A stretch of DNA of 64,000 bases. Source: Syngnathus acus (taxonomy: Eukaryota; Chordata; Actinopteri; Syngnathiformes; Syngnathidae). Shown here piece by piece: positions 46,541 to 60,100 of the stretch (position 1 is the first letter of the stretch; each line of letters opens with the position of its first letter). The notes under the pieces are model-generated. The model was not told the origin of the DNA. It did not search any database and worked only from the letters and a program-made list of their open reading frames with translations. The stretch lies in NCBI RefSeq assembly GCF_901709675.1, contig NC_051088.1, positions 10,630,193 through 10,694,192 of the forward strand, read 5' to 3'. A program made the position numbers and the translations under genes.

Positions 46541-49500
46541 CTGGACTAGAATATTGACACTGCTTAAAATAACAAGCTTGGTTTAAATTGACTTTTTATT
46601 AATTTCCTTTTATAAGTGTTGGCATCTTGGCATTGTGTTGGCATTGCACTAACGGTGGCGCTTTAAGAGCTTCAGCACACACAACACAATTGCGTCCATT
46701 CCCATCATCTAATCGCACAAGCCTCACTGCACTTATCACAAAAGCTGGAGCAGGAACTTTGCTTCCCAAATGGCTTCGATGGCCGCTTACGTACGTTTGC
46801 TGGAAGCGCCGCTCACTTCCCCTAATCAGGAAAGCTGAAAGCAGCATTGAACTGCCACTTTCCGCCTGGGTGTCTTTGGTTTCTGTCCTGGATGAAAGAG
46901 CTTCCACATTCCTTTCCAGCAGGGTCATAGGTCATCCTCTGCACTGCACCGCCTGCCCGCCACAGCTCTCGCATGCTGAGTGACTGCTATTAACCCCTCT
47001 GGTGCCGGCCTGAGCGAGCCATATGCATGGGAGAAGGTTGAGCGAAATGTTTGTTGAACGCTTTGTAATGTCAACGACGATACCAACAAACATAGAAGAC
47101 GAGAGCAAGATGACCGCAGGCGAAGAGACATCGGCCGAAGAATGGCGGCTCTCAGTAAGGCAACGGGCACTGTTTGACTAAATGTTACGAATGACCTAAA
47201 TATAGAGGCTGAGTTCACCATGTGGAGTTTAGGTGACAACAGCCGCTCTGATGAGAAGGGGGTTGTCAGGCGAAAGGGGGGGGGGGGTAGTTAGTATCTG
47301 AGGAGGTGAACGTGTCGCACATTCGTTCAAGTCTACATATGGTTGCTGTCCAATCAAAAGCGACTATAGATCCAAATTGTCTGAAATTTACTTTGATTCA
47401 ACAGTGTTGGTACTTTATTTGTTTCATTGTTGTTGTATCTGACCTTTTCTTTGCACCAAAGACTGATTAGAAATTTTACTACATCATAGAAACAAATCAA
47501 AGTAAATGATTGAAAACACAACTCAACGTTACGCTAAATGTAGCTGTTGTAATTAGTCGAGCCCTGCACATGTTTCTCTTCAACAAGCTGTGTCAGCATG
47601 ATGTTGTTTTTTTCGTATTACACAGCATTGTGTGAGCATGTTGTTCGGAGCACGGCTAAAAAAAAAAAAAAGAAAAAGAAATCGAGCATTTCCCTGCTTC
47701 TATTTCGCTTTTATTAAACTTGATTATTATTTATTATTAATGTTTATTAACATGTTTAGCAAGTGACCATACTCTCAGTCTCATTTTTTAAAGACATTTT
47801 CGCTCACTTTTAGCATATTGCGTAGGCTACTGCGACAAGAGTTGGACCGTATTATAAAGTAACACAGTTTCCCACATTCCCGCCAGTACAAATTTTAGGA
47901 CTAACGATGAGCGGACTAGCCAAAGTGATACGAGGCTAACCACCATTGTCATCCACAACCAGCAACTTAATTGTCATCTCCTCTGACCAGCACAGACGTG
48001 TGAAGTCTGCGGTTGCATGTACAGAACAGTAGCAATGCGGAAAAGCACAAAAAGGAGGGAAAACAGGAGTTATGTGCAGCGATGGAGTCAGGGGTCTTTG
48101 CAGCAAATAAGTCTAGCGTGACAGGCGAGAGGTCAAGCTTTAGTGAACCCATTGAAAAGGAGCAGCCACCTAGGAGGGGGAAGGAGCACCGCCATTGGCA
48201 GTGATCCTTTGACCTACAGGAAGGCTGCCTTTTTACAACTGCACACATATAAGAAGAATATAAATGTATATTTGCAATGCATTTTTCCCTTTCATCCAGA
48301 GGGAAACTGCAATTTTGGTCAATCATTCCAAAAGCAGAGGATCCCACAACAAAGTGTTTTCGGAGAAAAATGGAAAAACAGATTACAAAGTGGTAAGCGT
48401 CCAGTTTAGCCAGGACAGTTGTGCATTGTCAAAGTGAAAGTTGGTTTTACGCTTTCCGGCGGCGGTACTTTATTTTTAGATGACAACTAAGAATGTTAAA
48501 AAAATGAGATGTTTTATAATATTCACATGGGGTTACTGTTTTTTGGCACAGTTACTGCTACTCAAGCGATGACTAAATGTTTTATTACGGCAACCTTGGA
48601 GTTGATTACTCCCATTATTTCCAAGGGGAAATTGTTAACTGTTGCTAAATCCTCAATCTGATTTTAGAGACAGGGCCTGCTGCTTCCCTAATACAGTGTC
48701 ATTACATTAAAAAGTGAAATATTCAGATTTGCAGTCATTAATACTAAGTTGGTTGATCACTAAAGAGCACATAATAATTACATGTCAGTTTTAAAAAACT
48801 GTCGTTAGTTGTGAACCCAATGACAATATTACTATTTTGATGCTTGTTGAACGCAGCGAGTAATGTTGTTAAAGAAAGGAAGTCAGCATTGCACAGAGAT
48901 CGCTGTATTCAAGCCAACAATGTAACCCCCTCCTCAGCCAGGTTTCACTTCCTCTCCCTTACATCCTCTGACCCCGGGTGGCGCTGGAAGGGTGGCGACC
49001 AAAAGGAAGAGTGTGCGGTTGTTCCTTGCCAAATTCGTGAGACTCTTCCTATCAGTCGGCATGGGATGTGGCCACTAAAACCGCTCCGGTTTAAGTTAGA
49101 CCACCGCACTGTGGTCCGACTGAGAGTGGGCGTGGCAAACTGTCACAGTTGGACACACTTCCTGATGTCAGCCTGCTGCTGTGACCCAAAATGACCTTCA
49201 AGCTGACGTTGTTTTTGCACGGAGGATAATAATTTACTCAACTTTAAGTTGATTTAAGCCACTACGTTAACAGTGCGCAGCTGGTCCATATAAATGAGTT
49301 ACAGCTTTCTCTTACATATTTAGCAAGGAAAGATACTTTAAATCAGAGATACACATATTTTTAGGTTTATCAACAAGTTCATTGGGTAAACATTTAAAAC
49401 AACCAGAGAACCTTGCAAACTACCAGGTAAAAACTTATATTGGCCTTATTCCCTTTTAAAACAGACTAAACCAAACAATAGTAGACAATAAATTGCTCTT

Positions 49501-50145
49501 TTTCCTTACTTTTGTCAAAAGTTACAATTTATCTTTAAATGATCGTCAGCCGTGTTTGCATTTCAATAATCTAAATCTTATATTGTGAAAAGTAAAATTT
49601 GCGATATTAAAAAATGAGGCCAAGATTAGTTTCATAACTTCTTCCCACCATTAGCGCGACCACAAACCATGAGTACTTAACTGGAAAAAAAAACAAGTAA
49701 CTATTTCTGAGAAAATGTGTTATGGTCTGATGGTTGTCTTTTCAGAACATAATTCTATGAGACATGTTTGGCGCAAACAAAGCACGTCTCTTCACCAAAA
49801 GAACATCAACTTTACGGTGAAGCCTGATGCTAGAAATTATAAACAGGTCATAGTATCATAGATAATGTTTTGAAATGATTTGGGATTTGAATAGGGGTGT
49901 GTAAGACTTTTTTTACTACCCACTGCACATAGGATTACTTTAATGTAAGCAAAATAAAAAAATATGTCAAGGGGAGTGTTGCACCACAATATTTTTGCTC
50001 AGTTATTATTCATAATTACTAACAGTGCTGTTTGTATATATACAGTATAAGATATATTTAAGTAACATACAAAACAAACCATGTGTACGAGACACATGGA
50101 ACAAACTACGTGTTGACACATGGGAGGGATGTTTTTTTTTATATG

Positions 50146-50148
<3 letters not shown>

Positions 50149-50200
<52 letters not shown>

Positions 50201-50204
50201 GTGT
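50149..50204. repeat. (GT)n microsatellite
   Basis: About 28 GT units with a single GC break near the right end. Confidence 0.95.
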
Positions 50205-53200
50205 AGAGGGAATTCTGGGGAAAGCCCTGGTAGGGAGTCCCGGCCATGACACGGAGCAGCCGGAGATGTGGGCACGGTGCCAGCGGGCGTCACGCCAGTC
50301 GCACGACCCTGCTGCACCACCGCCCTCAACCCCTTCTTGTCATGTGTGAAGAGCTAAAAGTGCAAACATGCACACTTTTACCTCCTCTGTCCTTTACTTT
50401 GTAAATCACATGCTATGTGGAGTCCAAAATTAGTCACCTTTGCTTGTGGTGTTTTTAAAGGGGGATAAAAAAAATCCACTTAGGTAGGATACCTATCAGT
50501 ATAACTACAGTCCACTCTATCTGATGTGATGTTTGTTTTACTTGATATTTGTCCTTCAGCAATCCTAAAATGAAATTCAATATATGAATTAAATGTGAAT
50601 GAAAGTCAACATAAGTCAATATAAAAGTGAAGTCTGGCAAACACGGTCGTGCAGATGAACATTATTTTCCTGGCACGTCGCATGTTTCCAGGCAGACAAT
50701 AACGTTAACAAACCAGATTTTAGCCTCATTTGAGAAAGTATTGTTTATCTATGTTACAGAAAATTCATTTTAAATATGAAAAGAAAATTCCAACTCATTA
50801 TTTCAATTTATATAATGCACATTTGATTTAATGAAAATAACGTTTTTTTTCCAACTATATACCGTGTTTTCACTGTGTATTGGTCAACTATTAGTACAGA
50901 ATTGGATTGTCACCTGTGAAAAAATTGAGAGCCAATTACCGTGCGAACAAACGTGTGGCATGTTGCATCGAGCCACTGCGACTCACTTTTGTTTCGCCGA
51001 GCTGCTGCTGTCTGTGTGTTTCACATGGGGTCAGCAACAAACAATCTCCAAGTTTGGCAACGTCAGCGTCACTTAAAACAACAGGCATTGTTAGGGCAGC
51101 TTTGCTTTATACAAATCTACAGGTTGCAACACGTAGCGCTCTTTCATAATCGTATTCTCTATTTTCTTCAAATTTTATTTTAGTACAAACTTTCTTTTGA
51201 CTAATGAATGCACTTAAACCCTCGCCAATCATTCTGTGTGTTTTTCCAAAGTGAACAGAGTACCCATGTGTGTGACTGCTAATGGTTGCATTTTTTGTAA
51301 CACAGACACAAATGTGCAGAAAGTTGAATGGATGTTGACTAATGATGTCGTCACTCGTACTTTTTCAGTACTAAAGCGAGAACTATGGTTTTTCAAAAAG
51401 CTGAGAACAATTGCTGACCACCCCGAAAAGGTCGTCAAAATGTCTTAACAAACACGTTTAGTAAGGCTCTATCCACCGCATGGGCGAAATGCTAAAGTAA
51501 ACGGTAAACAATGTTATTAACACCTAAACACATACTTGTGGTTAGTCAGCATCAAGCGCTGCACTTCATATTAAGTGAGTAAAAGTTAGTAAAGTCGACC
51601 AGTGGAACAGTCTTTTCAACGCCAAGTGTGTGCACGCTTGGTCAGAGGTAGTCTCTTGTAGAATAACATTCTTGCATAAACGGGGCCTTTGAAAAATGGA
51701 AGAAGCCTGCATTCCTAACGTGATCATGTTCTGTGAATGTGAGGCTTCAGGCACCCGACGGTGACTGACAGCAGTATGACGGAAGATTAGAGGGAACTCA
51801 ACAAGGACAAGATAAATATGAGAACAGCAAGGGTACCAATAAGGTACATATTTGCCTAGAAATAGTCCAACTTGCACCTAGTGGGTGTCATTTAAATGTT
51901 TGGAGTTGTTTTTTCACACATGGATCCTCTTTTATGAAACAAGTCGTCTCGTAAGGAATTCATAGCTGTACTTTTGTAAATACTGCACTTTGTTGCAAGT
52001 TGGGCGGAATTTTCCATCAAAGCAAAGCTACAAAATTGTTTGCATGTGCTTTCAATTACAGTTCTCAATAGGCCAAAATTGCAATCGGCAGGTTGAACTT
52101 GACTAGAAAATTGGAGTGCAACAATCTGAACATGGTCAGTACAGGCAACTGTCATGTGGCTTATAACTGACACCGCACTGAACAAAAACATCACCAACAA
52201 AAAATGACATCATTAGCAAAATAACATACAGTCCATGTCATAATTGTACGAGTATTAGGAACACTGACAGGGCCTAATGGAAATAAAGACCTAAGGATAC
52301 TGCACACATTCAAAAGTCTTGAAAACAAGATTGTAACCAGGATTCTCTCAACTGTCAAAGTGATACACTTGTTGTGAAATATGGACAAAGTGAGACAGTA
52401 ACAGATGAATTACTTTGGGGGATACGCTATGCAAATGCTAAAAATGTTTAATCCCAAGTGATGCCAAAGTACAAAAAGAGAAGAAAAAAACTGAGTTACT
52501 CATTAACACACCATTTTCCTTCGTAGTTCTACCAGACAACATCATTACTGGCACCACCCCTTCCCAAAGATTTAAAAAAAAAAAAACATCCATTGAATGA
52601 TGAGGATGCCAGAGGGTGGTCTTCAATGTGCGTGTGTGTGGGGGGGATGTTCGACTCGCTAAGAAAGCTTTAGGTTTCAAGATGGACTCAAATAGTTTAC
52701 AGATTGTCCAGCATCCGTCTCAAACTCTCTGGTCCATGTTTTTTCATGAACCTCAAGGCCCTTTAGTGTGGTGTAATGCATGCCGTGAAAAAATTAGACA
52801 GCAGAGGGAAGCCAATTTTGTAGTATAATAATAAACACGGCAGACCAAAGGTTTGTGTGTCTCAACGATCTGGAGAGTTATGATGAATGTTCCTCCCATA
52901 TTTGGCTATTTTATGTCTGTTTTTTCTCACATTTTTATTCTCTTTTTGTCATCACCATCTTCCCGCGCCATCAACCAAATAGCGTCGCCTCTGTGTACAT
53001 CCCGTGCAAAGGTGGCACATAAACATCCGTTTGCAGTCTTGCATTTTGATGAGTTGGTATGAGACGCAAAAGGTGAACGATATCTCGCAAATTACATGTG
53101 TTCATGTACAAGTGCATATGTGTGTGTGTATGTACGCTGAGGCCTTCAATGCCCGTGCATTTCCAAGTATGCAGTGCACTTTTCTAGTTGTGGTGTTGTA

Positions 53201-53414
53201 TTTATTGACGTTATGCAAGATGACACTTCTTACGAATAAGGAACAGTTACGCTACAGTAATTGCATTACACATCTATGTTGCATGCGCATGTGGCTGTGC
53301 AACATATTTTTGTACTGTTGAGTATTTTTTTAAAAGAAGAATTGCTACTTTTACTCCTTTACATTGAGCTTCATTCTGCTTGTTCCTTTTATTCTATGTA
53401 TCTATTATTGGCCA

Positions 53415-53652
53415 GATTAAGATCATTTGGACATGTACAGAGGAGGAACAGTACACATATCAGCGGAAAGATACTTGAAAAGGAGCCCCAAAGAGGAAGA
53501 CCAAAGAGATTTATGGTGAGGAAAGACTTGTAGATAGTAGCAGTTAAGAGTAGGAGATACAGAGGACAGGTCAAGATAGTAGATGATTTGCTGTGGCGAC
53601 TCCTGCCTGAATGTGAATGGGGTTAAGCCAAAAGGCAAAGAAGAAGAAGGTC
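53415..53652 (+). mobile_element. RTE-like LINE 3' end, broken fragment
   Basis: The frame LARLRSFGHVQRRNSTHISG, then KILEKEPQRGRPKRFMVRK, matches the end of the reverse transcriptase polyprotein of teleost RTE/Expander-like LINEs (FGHVQRR...GRPKRR). It is followed by a stop, then GATTTGCTGTGGCGACTCCT, and a tail AAGAAGAAGAAGG. That order, ending in a GAA-type tail, is the typical 3' end. Several stops break the frame. Only about 240 bases survive, so the copy is strongly 5'-truncated. Confidence 0.75.
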
Positions 53653-53984
53653 TAATAAATGTGTTAAGTGCTAATGCACAAATAACACAACACTTGCACA
53701 AACACATGCTGTAATGGAAACGTGGAATTTCCCTGTGTGGGACAAATCTTATTTTATCTAATCTTATCTTTTCCATGAAGTCTCAAATATACTGTTGAAC
53801 ACTAAAAACTGAAATAAAACTTGTATTATACATTCCTATTTCTATTATTATTCTTATTATTTATTTTTAATTTTTTTCTCAATACTTTAATTTACTCCGT
53901 AACTCAAAAAATTAACGGATGGCACAATCCCCCCCCCCCCCATGAATCTGTAGAATTTTTAATAGATACGTACAGGCCCACAAG

Positions 53985-54240
53985 CAAATGCAAGGTCCAA
54001 TAGCCGGGGCCGAAAAACGCGGAACAACCCGGCCGACCCAAGTGGCGCGTCGAGTGAGCCCGTGATGTGACGAGTTTGGCTCGACTTGCATGGGCTTTGG
54101 GAGTGGGGTGTGTGGGGTGGGTGGGGAGTGGAGCTTGAGGGAGAAGGTGTCACGTGACCGAGTCCAGCAGAGAGCGTTATAATAGCCCCCCTCTCGGAGC
54201 TGAGAGGCAGAGGCTGGATCTGAACCAGAATCCCTCTACC
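53985..54240. promoter_or_regulatory. CpG-rich stretch, candidate promoter
   Basis: Contains many CpG words (CCGGGGCCG, AACGCGG, CCGGCCGACC, GGCGCGTCGAG) and a CACGTGACC E-box/USF-like site near 54150, in a window where CpG is otherwise sparse. No exon is recognised on either strand. It may be the distal promoter of plagl2 (minus strand, about 9 kb upstream of the first inferred exon) or that of an unrecognised transcript. Confidence 0.4.
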
Positions 54241-56736
54241 ACACACAGGCTGGCCATTGTTGCCTATTCACTGCACTCCATCTCGGTCCACTTTATCATT
54301 CAATTAGGACAGCTTTCACAGCGCACACCACAGAAAAGAGGCCTTCAATCAAACTGAAAACTTCACACTGGCCTCGGAGGGGACGCCGCAAAGGGGACTC
54401 GCCGTTGTCGGCCCACTTTCTCTTCTCCAACTTGTTGCCCGATGAGCGCCGAGTGGGAGGGAGGAAGAGGAGCAGAGAATGGATGCAGAGATGTGATGGA
54501 CGAGTAGGAGCGAGGAGGAAGTTCTGTACATGTTTGGTACCACGTGTATGTTTACAAAGCTGGTGGAATGTGTGGAGTGGGAGAGGGGTTAAATTTGGTA
54601 ATGGCTACGGAGGGGGGACGGGGGTAAAGGGGGGGGGGGCAAAGCAAAGCTGGGGAAGAAGAATGGCACAGAGGAGCCCTCTTGAAGGAAGTAATGAGAC
54701 ATAGAAGTATGCTTGAGAAACGAGGCAAAAGTGATCAAAACGTGAGCCATGTCCATAAACACCTTGGAGAAACAAGTACATGATGTTAACACATCCAAGC
54801 GCTCAGAGACATCCAGCAAGGCTTAAACATTTGTTACCTGGGAAATCAATTCATTTGTTCATTTTGCGTGTAACTCCAGTAAGATGTTATTTTTCCCTCT
54901 ACCAATTCCAATTCCATCACTTCAAACTTCATTTTGTACTCGCTCAGTCTAAATTTCCATGGAAAAAAACATTAGACATAGGTCAAGTGCAAAAACCTCC
55001 TTTAAACTTTTACACCTTGCTACACAAGGAACAACAGCACTATTGGAAGGAAGAAGACATTTAGCACCCGCGATTGTCAGACCCAAGCAGTGTGCACCAC
55101 TACTGTCTTGACATAACAGTTTACAGTTCGCCTGGAATACTAAAGATAGTTGGTTGTCATGGTAATGATGATCTAATTTTGCTATCTGCTGTTCATGTGG
55201 CGCCTTCATGCATATTTCCTCAAATCTGCAAAAGCTAATGGAAACAAAACACTTCCTCTTTTTTTTAATCTTTTCACTATGAGAAATTAAGAGGACATTA
55301 AATAACGATGTTTCTTGACCTGGACTACTGGTGTCGCAATTGTTTAAGAAAAATATTCAATGGCTGCTTTCCCAAAGGGTGTGGAAATAGCCCACAAATC
55401 TTAGTCATTGGAAGAAGTTGTATGCTTTAATTTATTGGGTGCAGGATGGTGAGCAGGGTGGGGTGGCCAAGACCTTCATAAAAATCCCTTTAGAGGAAGG
55501 AAGAGGGGATGTGTCATCAGACATGGAGGCTACATTCTGCTCCCCTCATATTTTTACACAGCTCGCTCGCATTCTGCAGGACAGCAGTCACTGGACCCTG
55601 TGTGTGTGTGTGTGTGTGTGTGTGTACATGTGTGTGAGTCATGCGTTCATCCGTCTGTGTATCAACTTTCATACCAACTTAGCTGAATCAGAACTTAGCA
55701 TCTGCACTACTGTAGAGTGCATCCACATAACTGTGTGCTGAATCACATGTGAAAACCAAGACAAAGTCCATATGTTTGAGTCATACATGTGCACCGACCA
55801 CACTCACCAGATTGGATTGGTTTTCACATATTATAAGGTGCTGGTCAAATTTGGGTATATATTGTATTTCTAAAAAAATAAATGAACACGTAAATAACAC
55901 AATGTAACTCCATTTCTGAAATGTTCTAGTATATGCCAATCTAATTTGAAACAACTGCAGAGGTGCCTTGACTTACAAGTTTATACCGATAGCAATTATT
56001 AAAATGAGTTTTGATAAGTAAAATATCCCTCTGCAGTAATTTTTTTTTTTTTTTTAATGTAGAGTGGTAAGATATTTAATAATAGATTGTAAAGCATTTG
56101 TGCAATTTGTGCATCATGGCTTCTGTTGTGTTGTTCCTTGTAGTGTGTGCATCTTGGTCACCAAGTGGAAGTATAATAAATACAGACATACCACACGGAG
56201 GTGATTATTGATGATTAAACATAGAAGACACAACTAATAAAGAAAATTTATTGTCATTGTAAACAAGGCTTCTTTAAAAATAGCTTGCAATCATGTCACT
56301 TGTTGTTAGCTACTATCATTTCCACTCTCAACTAACTCATACCAATAGCCCTTCCTCCTTTCCCAGGTTAGTCTGAATGTAAGATGAAGCACAAACCTGT
56401 CCTAACCTCTTTAAACTTTAGGGCCTAAAGTAGTGGTGCACTTAGAGCGGGCAGCCTATTAATAAATGTGCTGCAGACAGCCTGGCGGAAATGGCCTCAG
56501 GGGTGTAAACTTAACCTAGGAAGAGAGGGATGCATGAAGGACCAAACACAGAAGCACAGGATGGATTGACTTTAAATATGTGGAAAGATGGACTAAAGAT
56601 GCTCATGACTTCTCATGGATCATTAGTGGTGCTATGACTTGTCAAGGTGACTTGACCCCTGGCAAAGGGTGATAATGCTAATCTTTAGAGCTAACTTTAG
56701 GGGTGTAACAAAAAGTGATTGGAATCGGAAAATAAA
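54241..56736. other. Intergenic DNA, no gene recognised
   Basis: Mixed sequence with a G-rich patch near 54600-54645 and a TG microsatellite at 55599-55625. No exon-like structure is convincing. Confidence 0.5.
55599..55625. repeat. (TG)n microsatellite
   Basis: About 13 TG units, followed by a further TGTGTG after an ACA break. Confidence 0.9.
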
Positions 56737-56857
56737 TCCATCCATCCATCCATCCATCCATCCATCCATCCATCCATCCATCCATCCATCCATCCATCCA
56801 TCCATCCATCCATCCATCCATCCATCCATCCATCCATCCATCCATCCATCCATCCAT
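56737..56857. repeat. Long (ATCC)n microsatellite, about 30 units
   Basis: Some 121 bases of uninterrupted ATCC. Frames of alternating MDGW or IHPS on the two strands are artefacts of it. On the minus strand the unit is GGAT, the same as the tail of the retroposon family at 7460-7589, but no body of that family is adjacent. Confidence 0.97.
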
Positions 56858-56867
56858 TCTATTTTGG

Positions 56868-56950
56868 TTTGCAAAGAAAGACTCAATTGTGAAGCCCTTT
56901 GAGATGTTTTTGTAATTACGGGCATTGTAAATACATTTGACTTGACTTAA
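56868..56950 (+). repeat. Possible LINE/SINE 3' tail
   Basis: GTGAAGCCCTTTGAGATGTT, then GTAATTACGGGCATTGTAAA and TACATTTGACTTGACTTAA, resembles the 3' end (AAGCCCTTTGAGA...GGGCTATATAAA...TTGACTTGACTTGA) of a teleost retroposon family distinct from the GGAT family. The element's 5' end is not defined. Confidence 0.5.
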
Positions 56951-57088
56951 TTCTGAGATGTGCTGTTCCATTTATGCCATAGGGACAATAAAAAAACTGT
57001 CCCTTTATCCAGGATTAACCCCCTACAAGTTCGGAATCGTATGTACTATTCCCAAACACTGCAGGTAAATTCTTTGAAGAAAGCACAT

Positions 57089-57182
57089 GGGGGGGGGGGG
57101 GGGGATTTGCACCCCCACCCCTCAATCGCAGCCGTATAAGCCTTGCACCCCCACCCCTCAATAGCAGCCGCATAGGCCTGAG
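57089..57182. repeat. G(16) run followed by a 36-bp tandem duplication
   Basis: Sixteen G at 57089-57104. The segment beginning GCACCCCCACCCCTCAAT at 57109 is then repeated at 57145 with a few differences (CGCAGCCGTATAAGCC versus AGCAGCCGCATAGGCC). Confidence 0.9.
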
Positions 57183-60100
57183 TAATGGCTGAACATCCGG
57201 AGGTATGTAGATTGGAGTAAACCAAGGGTGCCGCTTGATGGATGGATGTAGGTTCTGAAAAGCCACAGCTGCCTGGCTCTTCGTAGAAACAGAGCCACAA
57301 AGAAAAGTGGCAGTATGCATTTCAAGCATTGAGCATCCTCTTACTATTTCTGACTGTCATTCTGCAGGGTCAGGCAGAGTGTATGCTGCACCAAAAAAAA
57401 AAACATCTGTGCAGTGTTGAAGCAATGTGAGGATGCATTATTGACATATGCATTTTACTAAGGAAATACAGCTAAGCCTCAATTTTTTGCAGACTTTAGG
57501 GTGTAGAATTTGGGAATCGTGTTAACCCCGAAGGCCCGTTATTTAGAAAGTCTTGGAATGGGAGAAAAATTCAGAGCCATGCCTATGAGTGCATCGGGAA
57601 ATTGCAGAAGCGAATTACGTACTAAGTTACACGTGTTTGCATTTGGGGGATAACATCATTTTTCTGGTTAAAAATTAATACGATATAATTCACCATGTAG
57701 TTTTTGTTGGGTTGTTACCCGGCCTCTGCTTACTGCGGGTGGGTTTGTTCCATTGTGCAACCTTTATGTTATTGCTGTGGACCCTTTAAGAGAGATGGAC
57801 AACAGGTTGACAGAAGTTTTGCAGCGCCATGTTACTGAGGAACACGTTGCGTAGTCAAAAGTAAAAACCGCCTCTTGTCTTTTCACAAGGAAATGTCTAC
57901 AATATCGTTCATTTAAAATGCGACAAAAACAATGGGGGGGGGGGGTGTCCATGACCAAACTGCGCTAGACAGAAAGTCGCGTAGAATTGAAGCGTATAAA
58001 ATCGAGGCTTAGCTCGAGTTGCCTTAATTTGAGAAAACTTCTGTATTTCCACTCCAACAGTAATATGGACCTTTAAAACTGCTGGGTTAAAAACAATGCA
58101 ATTACGGTTAAAAATTGAACCCAACTTCCTTGGTCAGTCCAATTTTAACCCAACTGTTTTTAAGGATTTACTAATCCACTAAATAAGCAAATAGTCCATG
58201 TGATTCACTACAGGCATCGGAACCGAAATTAAGTCGAGCCAGCAAACTGCAACACAATTGATTAGTCACATTACTGATTAATATCGCTCCGTGTACTTGT
58301 TACTAGACAGAGTTCTGTAAACAATGTGCATTTGATCATTTGTGCACTCAAATTTGCCACCAACACCCACTAAATACTATTTGCTTGGCAACCTCAGGCA
58401 GAGGAGCTCGACTGCCCAAACATAAGAAAGCAGTGCGTGACAATGTGTTCCACTGTAGTATGAGTGGCGTAACAAGTGTGGAAGGGTTAGTGTGACTGGA
58501 CAGTGTGAAGTTTAACACCCAGGACTGACTGCCGCGGTCATGTTTCATCAAATGATCACAACACGCAATGTCCCACAGAACTCTGCTTTGGTAAGTTCTG
58601 ACTGAAAGTGACTAGTCATAATAAAAAATCCCAAGTTTAGTGATGATGCAACAACAAGTAATACCTACTTGTTTGGTCTGACACCTGAGTTTAGTCACAT
58701 AATGTTTTGCTGTTATAAAACTTATGCGTGTGTGGTTCCAATGATTTGAGTAAAAATTGATGAGTGATTTTGTAAAAAAAAAATATATTTTTACGCTTGT
58801 GTATCACCAATGCTACTCCAGTGCGAAACCATTGCATTGTGTATTTGTTATTAATCAGTGATCGATTGGCAAATTATGACATTACAACCAATGACCGATT
58901 GTGTATAAAATGCCAAATATCTGCTAATCCAATCCATTATTTAATGTACATATAGCAAACGCACATTTCAAACTTGTTTCATGAATCCCTCATGCGAGGA
59001 GGTGCACAAGTTGTAGATATTTATATAAAAAAAATGCAGCTGAAACAAAGAGCTAGCAATAGATTTAAAAAAAAAAAAAAAGAAATTTAATAAAAAGAGC
59101 ACAAGTACAAGTTAACAGTGAATATTAGCTACTCAATAGTACTCTCTGCCAACAATCCGATCTCGGATGGGCAGCAAAATGTATGCCGCCTGCACCTCCC
59201 GCCCCAGCAATCTACATAGTTCAGCAGAAGTAACGGATGTGGCTTTAGTGCGATGCTGCTAATAAATAAACAATCTGCCACAAACATAAACTCCTTGGTG
59301 GAGGTCAAACATATCGTACCGTCCCATGACACAGAATACACGCGTATAAACACTCAAATCAAGTATGTTCGCAACACAAGTAGACAAACTCATGCTGGGA
59401 TGCATCCGCTCTTGTGAAGAGCGGCGTACTCCATTTCACTTCTTCATAAACTTCCCGTAGTCGTGCGAAAACAACAAACACCAACAATCCTCTTGTAGCC
59501 CGTCAGTGACAGAAAAACATCCATTCTCGAATGAACCCGTTGTCCTCGGCCACCTCCTCTGCTCCCCCCCCCCCCCCCCTTCTTTCCTGGCCCATCCCGG
59601 CTTGCAGAAGGTGAAGCGGTACAAAGAAAAGGGATTTCAGCTTTTCCGATTCTTCCCTGGTTATTAAGTGCCATTTGTCCCTACAGAGGGCTGTCCTTTC
59701 CATTAACCCAACTGATGCTCTTTTCTCATGGAAATCAGCCTGCTGTTGCCTCCTCCACCAGCAGCACTGCCGCTGCACACAGTGAGAGCAAAGAATTGTG
59801 GGGGATTTTTCAAAGACCTAAGACCTCCCTCCAGCTCAAAAGCAGCTACAGCTTACACACAAACATGCACTCACGTACACGCGCTTTTAGCACATCTGCC
59901 ACGCACCATCCATTAATACGGGTGAGGTATCAAAAATGGCCGACTCACAAGCTTGCAAAGTTCCGCCTCCGACCACACGGGCCAGGCAAACACAAGAGGC
60001 AAGTTAAATGAAGTTTACAGTCGGTGTTTTTCTATTTGACCATAACGGTAAACACAGGTTAGCATTTGTCGCATTTGTGTTTTTATATGAAAAAACATGT

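Larger units (their letters stand above)
44981..53414. other. Upstream flank of plagl2, no gene recognised
   Basis: Probably includes plagl2 5' intron sequence if transcription starts at the CpG-rich stretch near 54 kb. CA-rich sequence at about 46440-46540, a G(12) run at 47276-47287 and a GT microsatellite at 50149-50204 are present. About 48930-49190 is a GC-richer stretch with CACTTCCTGATGTCA (an ETS-like word) but no coding signal. Confidence 0.45.

Noticed and set aside
56632-56971. Frames of repeated MDGW and IHPS
   Set aside because: They come purely from the ATCC microsatellite; no start context or homolog.
59503-59778. 91-codon minus-strand frame with a glycine run
   Set aside because: The glycines come from the C(17) tract; no splice context or similarity.
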